NCBI GenBank assembly: GCA_035934555.1
Contig: DASYXT010000115.1
Coordinates: 29,680-93,679, forward strand
DNA: 64,000 bases
DNA from: DASYXT01 sp035934555
Lineage (GTDB): Bacteria; Verrucomicrobiota; Verrucomicrobiia; Limisphaerales; UBA8199
Direction of reading: 5' to 3'
Position 1 is the first letter of the stretch. Each line of letters begins with the position of its first letter. Shown here piece after piece: positions 1-7,842 of this stretch. The notes under the pieces were generated by a model. That model saw only the letters and a program-made list of their open reading frames with translations. It did not search any database and was not told the DNA's origin. Position numbers and translations under genes: made by a program.

Positions 1-2
1 AC

Positions 3-203
3 CGGACGGCGCTGTCGCCTGAGTGTTACCCGGTGGAGCCGGCAAAAGCGCTGCCGGACCGCGTGCCCGTGATCTTGCTGTCGCGCCCGAGCATTTACGA
101 TCCCGCCGGTCTGCTGCGTTCGTATGCGCAGAGCAACCACATGGCCTGCGAGGAAAACCTGTGCCGGTCCTTCCGGGTATATGGAAGAGACCCAATGAAG
201 TGA
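3..203 (+). CDS. C-terminal end of an unidentified protein (truncated by window edge)
   Basis: An open frame runs in from the window edge and gives 66 residues before a TGA stop. The piece contains a hydrophobic strand (VPVILLSRPS) and two cysteines near the end (ACEENLC). It ends 23 bp before the stop of the opposing GspB-like gene, so the two genes converge. I do not recognise the family from this tail. It is called coding because the frame is open right up to the edge and stops sensibly between two genes. The true start lies outside the window. Confidence 0.45.
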   Translation, partial: RTALSPECYPVEPAKALPDRVPVILLSRPSIYDPAGLLRSYAQSNHMACEENLCRSFRVYGRDPMK

Positions 204-226
204 GGAACAGAGAAAGGCTCTAAAGC

Positions 227-817
227 TCAGGGCTGGAGCACGAGCAGATTGGTTTCGGTTGTGCTGACGAGCGTGGCGGAGTCGCGCGTGACAGCCGTCA
301 ACCGGTACGTCCCGAGATGTTCCCCAACGAACAACGCGTGGCCATCGATGACCGCCGACGGACGAGCCGGATTGTAAATAATTCCTTGCAGCCGCGGCGG
401 CACAGGTTTGGGCGGCGGTTGCGGCGCAGCGACGATGGCATTCGTATCTGCCGGGGCCGGTGCGGCAGGCACCAAAGCGGTTGCTGCGACGGCATCAGGC
501 CGCGCCAACGGCGCGCTCGGAGCAGGGGACGTTTTTTGCGCGGGTGCTCGAACCGGCACGGCTAATTCGACTTCCGTGGCCTGTGCCGGCGGAGGCGGGG
601 CAGTTTGGGACCGGGCGATAATTTCGCGTTGGGATGTGCGCCAAAACATGAACAGCAGCAAGAGCGCGACTCCTGCCAGGGCAATCGGCAGCGCCAGGCC
701 AAGTTTCGAGCGGGCAGGCGCGGCCGCGTCAGTTGGGCGCAGCGGCGGGCCCGGTGGCGGTGTGGCAGACGGCGTTGGGGTTTCGGCCCGTCTTAAGGCA
801 TCGTTGATTAAGCTCAT
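227..817 (-). CDS. GspB-like secretion accessory protein
   Basis: A 196-residue membrane-anchored protein. The N-terminus MSLINDALRRAE matches the start of GspB-type partners of ExeA ATPases. A proline-rich stretch (residues 14-35) is followed by one transmembrane helix (about 39-60), then a long Pro/Ala linker. The C-terminal 50-residue domain (GIIYNPARPSAVIDG... to NLLVLQP) resembles the periplasmic PilP/GspB fold. Its ATG overlaps the stop of the ExeA-like gene by 4 bp, so the two are translationally coupled. In type II secretion, GspA/GspB pairs help insert or assemble the secretin through the peptidoglycan; that role is inferred here. No other type II genes are adjacent. Confidence 0.75.
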   Translation of the reverse strand: MSLINDALRRAETPTPSATPPPGPPLRPTDAAAPARSKLGLALPIALAGVALLLLFMFWRTSQREIIARSQTAPPPPAQATEVELAVPVRAPAQKTSPAPSAPLARPDAVAATALVPAAPAPADTNAIVAAPQPPPKPVPPRLQGIIYNPARPSAVIDGHALFVGEHLGTYRLTAVTRDSATLVSTTETNLLVLQP

Positions 818-1629
818 GTGTCGATATAGCCCTCGAGTTCGCGAATAGCGCGGTTCACCAGCCGGTAATCAATGCACCCACGCTGCTCGACAAATCCGGC
901 GAACAGCGCCTTGTCGCAGAGCGCGTTGACCAACCGGGGAATGCCCTGGCTGTAGTGATACACGCGCCATAAAGCAGGGCGCGTGAACGCGGGTTTGCCG
1001 TTGCCGCCGCATAAATGCAGCCGGTGCTGAACGTATTCGTTCACCTCGGGCCGGCTCAACGGCAGCAAATGGTAGCGCACGGTGATGCGCTGGCGCAGTT
1101 GCTTCAGGCGCGGGTTGTTGAGCCGCTCGCGCAATTCCGGCTGGCCCAGCAGCACGATCTGCAACAACTTGCGGTTGGTCGTTTCCAGGTTCGACAACAA
1201 CCGCACTTGCTCCAAAAGTTCGTCAGTCAGATCCTGCGCTTCATCGATGATCAGCACCGTTTCCTTGCCGGCCTCGACTTGCTGCAACAGGAACTGGTTG
1301 ATGACCGCGACGGTGTCCAGGCGGTCCAAGCCCAGCACCGGCAGTCCGAATTCCTGGGCGATGGCCTTCATCATTTCGTCCGGGCTCATCACCGGGTTCA
1401 GGATCAGCGCGGTGGCGAAGCGGGCATCGAGTTGGTCGAGCATCGCGCGGCAGAGAGTGGTCTTGCCCGCGCCGACTTCGCCGGTGAGCTGAACGAAGCC
1501 TTTGCGCTCGCGAATGCCGTAAAGCAAGTGGTTGTAGGCCTCGCGGTGCTTGGCGCTGTAAAACAGGAACCGTGGATTCGGCGTGATGTCGAAAGGCGGC
1601 TCGCTCAACCCGTAGTATTCGAGGTACAC
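814..1629 (-). CDS. ExeA/GspA-type AAA ATPase
   Basis: A 271-residue P-loop ATPase of the ExeA/GspA family when started at the GTG giving VYLEYYGLSEPPF, which fits the family's usual N-terminus; the ORF can extend to 1647. Walker A is GEVGAGKTT and Walker B is VLIIDEAQ. They are followed by sensor-type sequences (LLGQPELRE, QRITVRYHL) and a C-terminal helical domain ending in RELEGYID. ExeA proteins use ATP hydrolysis to place the secretin channel, working with GspB, and the GspB-like gene overlaps this gene's end by 4 bp. No peptidoglycan-binding domain follows, so this is a short version of the family. It lies 117 bp downstream of phaC and could belong to the same transcript, but that is not shown. 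Confidence 0.85.
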   Translation of the reverse strand: MYLEYYGLSEPPFDITPNPRFLFYSAKHREAYNHLLYGIRERKGFVQLTGEVGAGKTTLCRAMLDQLDARFATALILNPVMSPDEMMKAIAQEFGLPVLGLDRLDTVAVINQFLLQQVEAGKETVLIIDEAQDLTDELLEQVRLLSNLETTNRKLLQIVLLGQPELRERLNNPRLKQLRQRITVRYHLLPLSRPEVNEYVQHRLHLCGGNGKPAFTRPALWRVYHYSQGIPRLVNALCDKALFAGFVEQRGCIDYRLVNRAIRELEGYIDT

Positions 1630-1746
1630 GCCCCGCTGAGAGCACAAAAAGTGCCGTCGCCGGGACGGCGCGCGAGCTGAACAAATCCGCGGTAGGTTGT
1701 CTTAAACCGGGACAGTTGCCGCTGGTTTTCCTTAAAACCGCCGCGG

Positions 1747-2844
1747 CTAAGCGCTGCGCTCGGCGAGCCATTGGCAGGCCTGCGGCCAGATGTCCTTTTG
1801 AGCGCGGCCGCCGATGGCCAAGCCGATATGGCCGCTGCCTTCCAGGCAGAGCGTTTTGCGGTCGCGCGACCCGACCAGATCGTTGAACGGAGTACTTTGG
1901 GAGCAGGGCACCAGGTCGTCTTTGCCGGCCATGATATTCAGCACCGGACAAGTGATGCTGCGCAAATTGACAAGGCGCTTGCCGACCGGCATCCGGTTTT
2001 GCGTTAGCAGATTCTGTTGATACAAATACTTCACGAACTGCCGATAAACTTCACCCGGCACCGGGATATTGTCCTGCAGCCAGGTTTCGGTGGTGAGGAA
2101 ATCCTCGATAAATTTTTCCTCGTGCATGTGCTCGTAAAAGGCGAGGGGCTTTTCGAGAAAATTGCCAACCGGGCGCAGCATGAGGAAGCTGGCCTGGAGA
2201 AATTCCGGCGGGCAATTGCCGTAGGCATCGACGAGCCGGTCCACATCGAAATTCTCCGGCCGGGTCCACAAGTTGAGCAGGCTGTCATTAGCGGCGAAGT
2301 CAATCGGTGCGGCGAGCAGGATGAGGTTGCGGACGCACTTGGGATGCAGCGCTGTGAACATCGCGCTCATGGTGCCGCCCATGCAATACCCCAGCACGTT
2401 CACCTGCTCAACCCCGGTCCGCTCGCGCAGGTAGTCCAGCACGTTGACCATGTAGCCGTTGATGTAATCTTCCAGCGTGAGGTGACGGTCGGCGGTGGTG
2501 GGAATCCCCCAATCGACGAGGTACGTATCGAAGCCGCGTTCGACGAAGTTTGCGACGACGCTCCGGCCTTTCTTCAGATCGAGGATATAGGGCCGGTTGA
2601 CGAGCGCATAAATGAAGACCAGCGGGGTTTTGTGCCGGGGCTTGGCCGGGCCGACATAATGCCGCAGCTTCAAGCGGTCTTCTTCATAGACAATTTCGGC
2701 CGGAGATACGCCTTTGCGGACTTGCTGAGCACGTTGCCAAAGCCCGGGCAGGTTCTTCATCCTGCCAATATTAGCACTGGCCTCGTCCAGCAGCGCTTGT
2801 TGCCATTGAACCCACGGGTTCGCGAGAGTGGAAGATTCGTTCAT
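1747..2844 (-). CDS. phaC: Class III poly(3-hydroxyalkanoate) synthase catalytic subunit PhaC
   Basis: Polymerises (R)-3-hydroxyacyl-CoA into PHA storage granules. The 365-residue length fits class III PhaC (about 355) and is far shorter than class I. The lipase-like box is GYCMGG, with the expected cysteine nucleophile at residue 154 in place of serine. The other triad members are Asp309 or Asp310 (GKDDLVP) and His339 (GSGHIGL). The DWG motif near residue 111 and the core FVERGFDTYLVDWG are also typical. Its start overlaps the end of the PhaE-like gene by 4 bp, and class III enzymes need PhaE as a partner. It is the last PHA gene of a minus-strand cluster running phasin, thiolase, PhaE, PhaC. 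Confidence 0.95.
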   Translation of the reverse strand: MNESSTLANPWVQWQQALLDEASANIGRMKNLPGLWQRAQQVRKGVSPAEIVYEEDRLKLRHYVGPAKPRHKTPLVFIYALVNRPYILDLKKGRSVVANFVERGFDTYLVDWGIPTTADRHLTLEDYINGYMVNVLDYLRERTGVEQVNVLGYCMGGTMSAMFTALHPKCVRNLILLAAPIDFAANDSLLNLWTRPENFDVDRLVDAYGNCPPEFLQASFLMLRPVGNFLEKPLAFYEHMHEEKFIEDFLTTETWLQDNIPVPGEVYRQFVKYLYQQNLLTQNRMPVGKRLVNLRSITCPVLNIMAGKDDLVPCSQSTPFNDLVGSRDRKTLCLEGSGHIGLAIGGRAQKDIWPQACQWLAERSA

Positions 2845-3338
2845 AGGCGTTGAGTTTTGGTGGCGGTCGGCCGGGTCGGGCGATTGCCCGCGCGGGTTCG
2901 GCCCGCTGTCCTGGTGCCGCCGTTGCGGTTGGCTTTGCTGCTCAATTCCCGGACCTCGACCGCCAAATCATCCAGGCGGTCCAACACCCGCTTTTCCATG
3001 TGCCGGATGGTGAGCATGAGAGTGTCGATGTCCTGGCGCGAAGGAGCCTGGAGGTCGGAACGCGCCTTGGCCAGGAAATCGTTGGTCAGTTTGCGAAACG
3101 TGATCGCGCTGTCCATCCATTGCTTCATGCTCTCGATGAACTGCGGCGAGCGCATGAATTCCTCCCACGATTGCCCCAGGGCTGCAAAGATGCCGCTGCG
3201 GATTTGGCGCAGGATGTCCGGTGGGGCGGAGTTGGGGGAAAAAGTGAAGGCGGCTTGAACGATCTTGGAGGCAGTCTCGCTCCACATTTTCTGGAACGCC
3301 GCCGCCTGTTCGGCGGTCTTTTCAAAGTTCTGGTCCAT
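2841..3338 (-). CDS. phaE: PhaE-like subunit of PHA synthase
   Basis: A 165-residue, mostly helical protein directly upstream of phaC and overlapping it by 4 bp (ATGA). The N-terminal half (QKMWSETASKI, QSWEEFMRSPQFIESMKQWMDS) resembles PhaE/phasin helices. A heptad-like segment near residues 112-134 (RHMEKRVLDRLDDLAVEVREL) matches the C-terminal coiled coil by which PhaE binds PhaC. The tail is basic and rich in Arg/Thr. It is shorter than classical PhaE (about 350 residues) and closer in size to PhaR of class IV synthases, so PhaE or PhaR identity rests mainly on position. Confidence 0.7.
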   Translation of the reverse strand: MDQNFEKTAEQAAAFQKMWSETASKIVQAAFTFSPNSAPPDILRQIRSGIFAALGQSWEEFMRSPQFIESMKQWMDSAITFRKLTNDFLAKARSDLQAPSRQDIDTLMLTIRHMEKRVLDRLDDLAVEVRELSSKANRNGGTRTAGRTRAGNRPTRPTATKTQRL

Positions 3339-3468
3339 AGATTTAACGAGTTTCCGGTTCGTGCCGAGGCGCGATGACTACCACTGGTCGGCGCAACCGC
3401 CCTCCGCGCCGGGAGGGTGCCGCGCCTACGTGCTCTAAGCCGCGCCAATGCGCTCAGCCGCGGCTAGT

Positions 3469-4647
3469 TCAACACCTTTCTACAGCCATCGCGACGCCCA
3501 TGCCGCCGCCAATACACAACGAATCGATCCCAATGCGCCCGCCGCGCTGTTGAAGCGCGAACAGCAAAGTGGCCAGGGTCCGGGCGCCGCTGGCGCCTAT
3601 CGGATGGCCCAACGCCACCGCCCCACCATGCACGTTGACCTTCGCGTGAGGGATTTCTAACTGCTTCATCGCGGTCATCGGCACGACCGCGAAGGCTTCA
3701 TTGATTTCGAAGAGGTCCACATCCTCAACTCGCAGCGAGAGCTGGCCCAGGAGCCTCTCAATCGCTCCAATTGGGGCAATGGTGAACCACTCGGGTTCGC
3801 CAGCGAAGGTGGCGTAACCGAGAATGCGCGCCTGCGGCTTAACGCCCAGTTCCTCGGCTTTGCGGCTGGAAACAACAACAACCGCCGCCGCGCCATCATT
3901 GATGCTGGAGGCATTGCCTGCGGTTACCGTTCCCTTTTCACCAAAAGCCGGACGCAACTTGCGCAATTTCTCTTCGTTGAACTTCTTCGGGTTCTCGTCC
4001 TCGGTGATGTTGACGATTTCTTTGCCGGCTTTGACCTGGATGGGCACGAGTTCGTCCTTGAAGGCGCCTTTGGCGCTGGCCTCGAGGGCGCGTTGGAAGC
4101 TGGCGATGGCAAATTCGTCCTGTTGCTGGCGCGAAAAGCCGTACTTTTCGGCGCAGCGATCACCGCAGATGCCCATGTGTACGTTATTGTACACATCCCA
4201 CAGCCCATCGCGGATCATGGAATCGATGAGTTCGCCATTGCCCATGCGGTAACCCGAACGGGCTTTCTCGAGCAAGTAAGGCGCGCGGGACATGCTTTCG
4301 GTGCCGCCGGCGACGATGAGCGAGGCATCGCCGCATTTAATGGCCTGGGCCGCCAGCATCACGGCTTTGAGGCCTGAACCGCAAACCTTGTTAACCGACG
4401 TGCCGGGCACCGCGGGCCCAAACCCGGCGCCGATCGCCACCTGCCGGGCGACATTCTGCCCAAGTCCGGCGCTGACGACATTGCCAAAAATGACCTCATC
4501 GATCTGGTCGGGGGAGATGCCCGCTCGCGCAGCGGCGGCTTTCGCCACCGTGCTGCCGAGCACCGGCGCCGGCACACTTTCCAGCGAACCGCAGAACGTG
4601 CCAATCGGGCTGCGGACCGCTCCGGCTAGATACACTCCTTCTTTCAT
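3469..4647 (-). CDS. phaA: Acetyl-CoA C-acetyltransferase (biosynthetic thiolase)
   Basis: Condenses two acetyl-CoA into acetoacetyl-CoA, the first step of PHB synthesis. The 392-residue length is standard. All three catalytic features are present: Cys89 in NKVCGSGLK, His348 in GGAVALGHPIGASG, and Cys378 in DSLCIGGG. The NEAFA motif is at 316-320. It lies 24 bp downstream of the phasin-like gene and 130 bp upstream of the PhaE-like gene, so it belongs to the PHA cluster. The acetoacetyl-CoA reductase (PhaB) needed between thiolase and synthase is not in the window. A role in fatty-acid metabolism is possible, but the context favours PHA. Confidence 0.93.
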   Translation of the reverse strand: MKEGVYLAGAVRSPIGTFCGSLESVPAPVLGSTVAKAAAARAGISPDQIDEVIFGNVVSAGLGQNVARQVAIGAGFGPAVPGTSVNKVCGSGLKAVMLAAQAIKCGDASLIVAGGTESMSRAPYLLEKARSGYRMGNGELIDSMIRDGLWDVYNNVHMGICGDRCAEKYGFSRQQQDEFAIASFQRALEASAKGAFKDELVPIQVKAGKEIVNITEDENPKKFNEEKLRKLRPAFGEKGTVTAGNASSINDGAAAVVVVSSRKAEELGVKPQARILGYATFAGEPEWFTIAPIGAIERLLGQLSLRVEDVDLFEINEAFAVVPMTAMKQLEIPHAKVNVHGGAVALGHPIGASGARTLATLLFALQQRGGRIGIDSLCIGGGMGVAMAVERC

Positions 4648-4671
4648 AGGTTTAATTATATACCAATGCGG

Positions 4672-5175
4672 TTAGGCGCTCGCGGCGGCGTGATGTTCGG
4701 AGGCCAGTCCGCTTTTGCGCACAAAATCCAGCCAGGAATCAATCGCCTTGGTGCTAATATGGGTGACGGCCTCGACGTTGCCCTGCACGGCTTTCATGCC
4801 CGAGGTCCAGACATCCACCCAGCGCGCCTGGGATTCGGCCAGCCCCGGTGTCTGGGCGGCTTCAAGCGCCAGCTTCATCAAATCGGCGCTGGCTTTGCTG
4901 TTCTTTTGCATCAAGTCCAACGCGTCCTCGAACCGGCGCTGTGCCAGCGGCATGACCCGGCTGGCAAATTGTGTCATGCTGCTGATTTGGGTTTGCCAAT
5001 CGCCTGTGGTCCCGGCCTGCCCCAGCATCCGGCTCCACCATTGGCCGGCTTCCTCTTGCATGCGTTGGCCCGTGCGCACCGCGTGCTCATAATTCTTTCG
5101 CGCCGTTTCCGCCATTTCGTTCAGCGGCGCCGTGCCGGTGGTGGACTCCTTTTTGGGTTTGGATTTTTCTGCCAT
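4672..5175 (-). CDS. Phasin-like PHA granule-associated protein
   Basis: A 167-residue helical protein that opens the PHA operon. The start is the ATG at 5175, giving MAEKSKPKKES; a GAAAGG stretch lies about 7 bp upstream, whereas the longer frame to 5262 has no such signal. The N-terminus is Lys-rich and the rest is amphipathic helix (NYEHAVRTGQRMQEEAGQWW, RRFEDALDLMQKNSKASADLMKLALEAAQ), as in phasins that coat PHA granules. Phasins diverge strongly in sequence, so the call leans on composition and on its place 24 bp before the thiolase gene. Confidence 0.65.
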   Translation of the reverse strand: MAEKSKPKKESTTGTAPLNEMAETARKNYEHAVRTGQRMQEEAGQWWSRMLGQAGTTGDWQTQISSMTQFASRVMPLAQRRFEDALDLMQKNSKASADLMKLALEAAQTPGLAESQARWVDVWTSGMKAVQGNVEAVTHISTKAIDSWLDFVRKSGLASEHHAAASA

Positions 5176-5491
5176 ACAGTTGCCTTTCTCGAAAGCGCGC
5201 CCGGTATTGCCATGAATTGGAAATCCTGAGCGGCAAATTTCCCGTCCTGTCAACCAGCCCACATTATCAGTTTGCCTGAATAACCAATATGGGGTAATAA
5301 CCCTAGGTTGAACGGCACGCGACTTGAAGACGTAGAGCGGGGAGGGTAGTGCGGGGAGCGGGCGCCGCCCTACGCTCCCGGGCTTCTTGGTCCCAGGTTG
5401 AATTCCGCCGGGCCGTCCGCTATCGTGATGGCCGCCACCCGGGGCATGACCGTTGCGCGGAAATCCCCGGTGGCTTCAAACCAGTGAATTT
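5176..5491. other. Divergent intergenic region between PHA operon and leuC
   Basis: About 315 bp between two divergent start codons, so it should hold promoters for both directions. The stretch at about 5262-5310 is clearly more AT-rich than its surroundings and contains TAATAAC and ATTATC sequences. I could not fix a convincing -35/-10 pair. The part from 5335 to 5400 is GC-rich with inverted GGGAGCG/CGCTCCC words. No coding frame is supported here. Confidence 0.4.
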
Positions 5492-6862
5492 ATGACGTTG
5501 ACTGAGAAAATTCTTGCGCGCGCTGCCGGAAAGGCGCGGGTGCAGGCCGGTGATAACGTGTGGGTCAGCGCGGACGTGCTGATGACGCATGACGTGTGCG
5601 GGCCGGGCACCATTGGCGTGTTCAAGCGGGAATTCGGCCCACAAGCCAAAGTGTGGGACCGCAACCGGGTGGTGATCATCCCCGATCACTACATTTTCAC
5701 AGCAGATTCGCGCTCGAACCGGAATGTTGATATTCTGCGGGACTTCGTCAAGGAACAGGGAATTGCGTATTTTTATGACGTGATCGACGACCGAAACGGG
5801 CACTGGGTGTTTGATCCGTCCCAGGGGCCGCTGCGGCGCCAATACGGTTCTGGCTACGCCGGGGTGTGCCACACGGCGCTGCCGCAGAAAGGCCACACGC
5901 GCCCGGGGGAAATCCTCTTTGGCACCGATTCGCACACATGCATGGCGGGAGCGTTCAACGAATTTGCCACCGGCATCGGCAATACCGACGCGGGGTTTGT
6001 GATGGGCACGGGCAAACTGCTGCTCAAAGTTCCTGAGACGATGCATTTCCGCCTCGAAGGGAAGTTGCAGCCGGGTGTGATGGCTAAAGACATCATTCTG
6101 CACTGCATCGGGGAAATCGGCTTCGACGGGGCGACCTATAGGGCAATGCAATTCGACGGCGCAGGTGTCGCCAGCCTTAGCATGGACGACCGGATGACAA
6201 TCGCCAACATGGCCATTGAGGCCGGCGGCAAGAACGGCATTTTCGAGTTCGACGCCCAGACCCAGGCGGCGGTCGATTACCGCTGCAAACTCAACGGCAC
6301 CCAATCCAAGTACGAGCCGGTGACGCGCGACAAGGACGAACGGTTCGTCTATGACTTGGTGGTGAATCTGGATAAACTGGAGCCGACGGTGGCGTGCCAT
6401 CCCGATCCGGGCCAGCGCAAGCTCGCGCGGGAGCTCGGGCATATAAAGCTCGACCGGGCGTATGTGGGTTCGTGCACCGGCGGCAAGACGAGCGATTTCC
6501 TTGAGTTTGCGCGGGTGCTGCAGGGCAAGCATGTGGCGATTGACACGTTTGGCGTGCCCGCGACGCCGGAAATTGTGCATGACCTGCAAACGGCACACTG
6601 GGGAGAGAAAACGGTGTGGGACATCCTGGTTTCGGCAGGGGTGCAGATGACCGAGAACGCCGGCTGCGCGGCGTGCCTGGGCGGGCCGGTCGATACGTTC
6701 GGCCGCATGAATGCGCCGATGAAATGCATCAGCGCGACCAACCGGAACTTCCCCGGCCGGATGGGCCACAAGGAATCGCAGGTGTTTTTGGCCTCGCCCG
6801 CCACCGTGGCCGCCAGCGCCTTAACCGGCCACATCAGCGACCCGCGGGAATACCTCAGCTAA
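5492..6862 (+). CDS. leuC: 3-isopropylmalate dehydratase large subunit (aconitase superfamily)
   Basis: Isomerises 2- to 3-isopropylmalate in leucine synthesis, or the homologous homoaconitase step. The start at 5492 (MTLTEKILARAAG) fits the family, and the frame upstream of it looks unrelated. The 456-residue protein has the three 4Fe-4S cysteine ligands at Cys328 (VGSCTGGKTSDF), Cys392 and Cys395 (GCAACLGG). GTDSHTC (144-150) and PDHYIF are also characteristic. The small subunit gene leuD is not adjacent; the next gene is convergent and overlaps by 4 bp. LeuC and homoaconitase cannot be separated by eye, so the substrate is inferred. Confidence 0.9.
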   Translation: MTLTEKILARAAGKARVQAGDNVWVSADVLMTHDVCGPGTIGVFKREFGPQAKVWDRNRVVIIPDHYIFTADSRSNRNVDILRDFVKEQGIAYFYDVIDDRNGHWVFDPSQGPLRRQYGSGYAGVCHTALPQKGHTRPGEILFGTDSHTCMAGAFNEFATGIGNTDAGFVMGTGKLLLKVPETMHFRLEGKLQPGVMAKDIILHCIGEIGFDGATYRAMQFDGAGVASLSMDDRMTIANMAIEAGGKNGIFEFDAQTQAAVDYRCKLNGTQSKYEPVTRDKDERFVYDLVVNLDKLEPTVACHPDPGQRKLARELGHIKLDRAYVGSCTGGKTSDFLEFARVLQGKHVAIDTFGVPATPEIVHDLQTAHWGEKTVWDILVSAGVQMTENAGCAACLGGPVDTFGRMNAPMKCISATNRNFPGRMGHKESQVFLASPATVAASALTGHISDPREYLS

Positions 6863-7182
6863 TCAGGTCTTTCTGCTTCTCCGGTCTGTTCTTGTCCGGC
6901 TGGCGCTGCGCCCGGTTCACCGGCCGCGCGCACCATGTCATCAAGGAGGCGTTTGAAATCCTCGAGACCGGGCGCCGGGATGATGATGGTATCGCGACGG
7001 CCGCCGACATCTTCGGTGATGCGCAGGAACCGGCCGCGCGGGTTTTCTTTCAGCGCGAACAGAAAAGTCTTGCGCTCAATTTGGACCTTGTCGGACTTGA
7101 GCGTCTCCTCGTTGATAGGGGCCTTAGGCGGCCCGTGATGCCGATTGCCGCCAAATGGCGATGGGCGGTCATTAGAAATCAT
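6859..7182 (-). CDS. PUR-type DNA/RNA-binding protein (DUF3276-like)
   Basis: A 107-residue protein with a single PUR-like repeat: KVQIERKTFLFALKENPRG, then RFLRITEDVGGRRDTIIIP and GLEDFKRLLDDM. This is the beta-strand/helix pattern of bacterial Pur-alpha homologues, which bind single-stranded nucleic acid. The N-terminal 25 residues and the C-terminal tail (AGEPGAAPAGQEQTG) are low-complexity and likely disordered. It converges on leuC with a 4-bp overlap of stop regions. The physiological target is unknown. Confidence 0.7.
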   Translation of the reverse strand: MISNDRPSPFGGNRHHGPPKAPINEETLKSDKVQIERKTFLFALKENPRGRFLRITEDVGGRRDTIIIPAPGLEDFKRLLDDMVRAAGEPGAAPAGQEQTGEAERPD

Positions 7183-7258
7183 ACAGCAACCCCTGGTCGG
7201 CTGCCTTGGCGGCAGCCTTACTTACTCTTAAAATAAGGTCAACGACATTCCCGCGTTG

Positions 7259-7825
7259 TCAACTGCGGAATTTGGTCGCGCTGACAAATCGCATCGGGTC
7301 GGGCGGGTTGGCCATGCGCCACAGGTAAATGCCCAGGCCGCAGACCAGCACGGCTTCCAGTGTATGGCTGGCGCCCTGCCAAAAACGCAGCGAATCGCGC
7401 GCGGCCACGCGCTGAGCGGAAGCCGTAAATTCACGTTGATGGAGGGTGTGGAGCCGGGGTTGCAGCCAGAAAGCTTCGAGGCAACCGCCCAGCCACAACA
7501 TCAGCAAGAGCGCCAGCCACAGCCGCCGCGGGTATTTACCCAGATAGAGCCATTCGCCAGTGAGGTGGAGCAGCGCTATAAAACCGCAGAGCAGATACAG
7601 CCGGAAGAAGCGCACACCGACCAATTGCGCCAGGGCAACTGAGAAGTAAGGGTAATTCTGCGGCTCGAGCAACTGTTGGATGTCGCGCGAACCGGTGAGG
7701 GCCGGTTCCGCGCCGAAGAGGAAGAAAACCGCGGCTCCGAACCAGACGGCGGCGTTCAACAACCCCACCAGTCGCAACAACCCAATCACACCGGGACGGT
7801 AGGGTAACCGAGGGGAATAAGGCAA
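7259..7825 (-). CDS. DUF4149-like integral membrane protein
   Basis: A 188-residue membrane protein with four likely transmembrane helices (about 13-37, 63-89, 100-117 and 154-170). The second half carries the HQREF ... A..SLRFWQGASHTLEAVLVCGL pattern resembling DUF4149/TMEM205-type proteins. It lies 17 bp downstream of phoH on the same strand and is probably the last gene of the GST-phoH unit. Function is not known. Confidence 0.6.
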   Translation of the reverse strand: MPYSPRLPYRPGVIGLLRLVGLLNAAVWFGAAVFFLFGAEPALTGSRDIQQLLEPQNYPYFSVALAQLVGVRFFRLYLLCGFIALLHLTGEWLYLGKYPRRLWLALLLMLWLGGCLEAFWLQPRLHTLHQREFTASAQRVAARDSLRFWQGASHTLEAVLVCGLGIYLWRMANPPDPMRFVSATKFRS

Positions 7826-7842
7826 GCCGAACGTAACCGCCG

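Noticed and set aside
3400..3417. Intrinsic terminator between thiolase and PhaE genes
   Set aside because: A 6-bp hairpin (CCCTCC/GGAGGG) is present but no T-run follows on either strand, so termination is not supported.
5420..6769. Long open frame opposite leuC (449 codons)
   Set aside because: It is antisense to leuC, whose Fe-S and catalytic motifs are intact; high GC at third positions leaves the opposite strand open.
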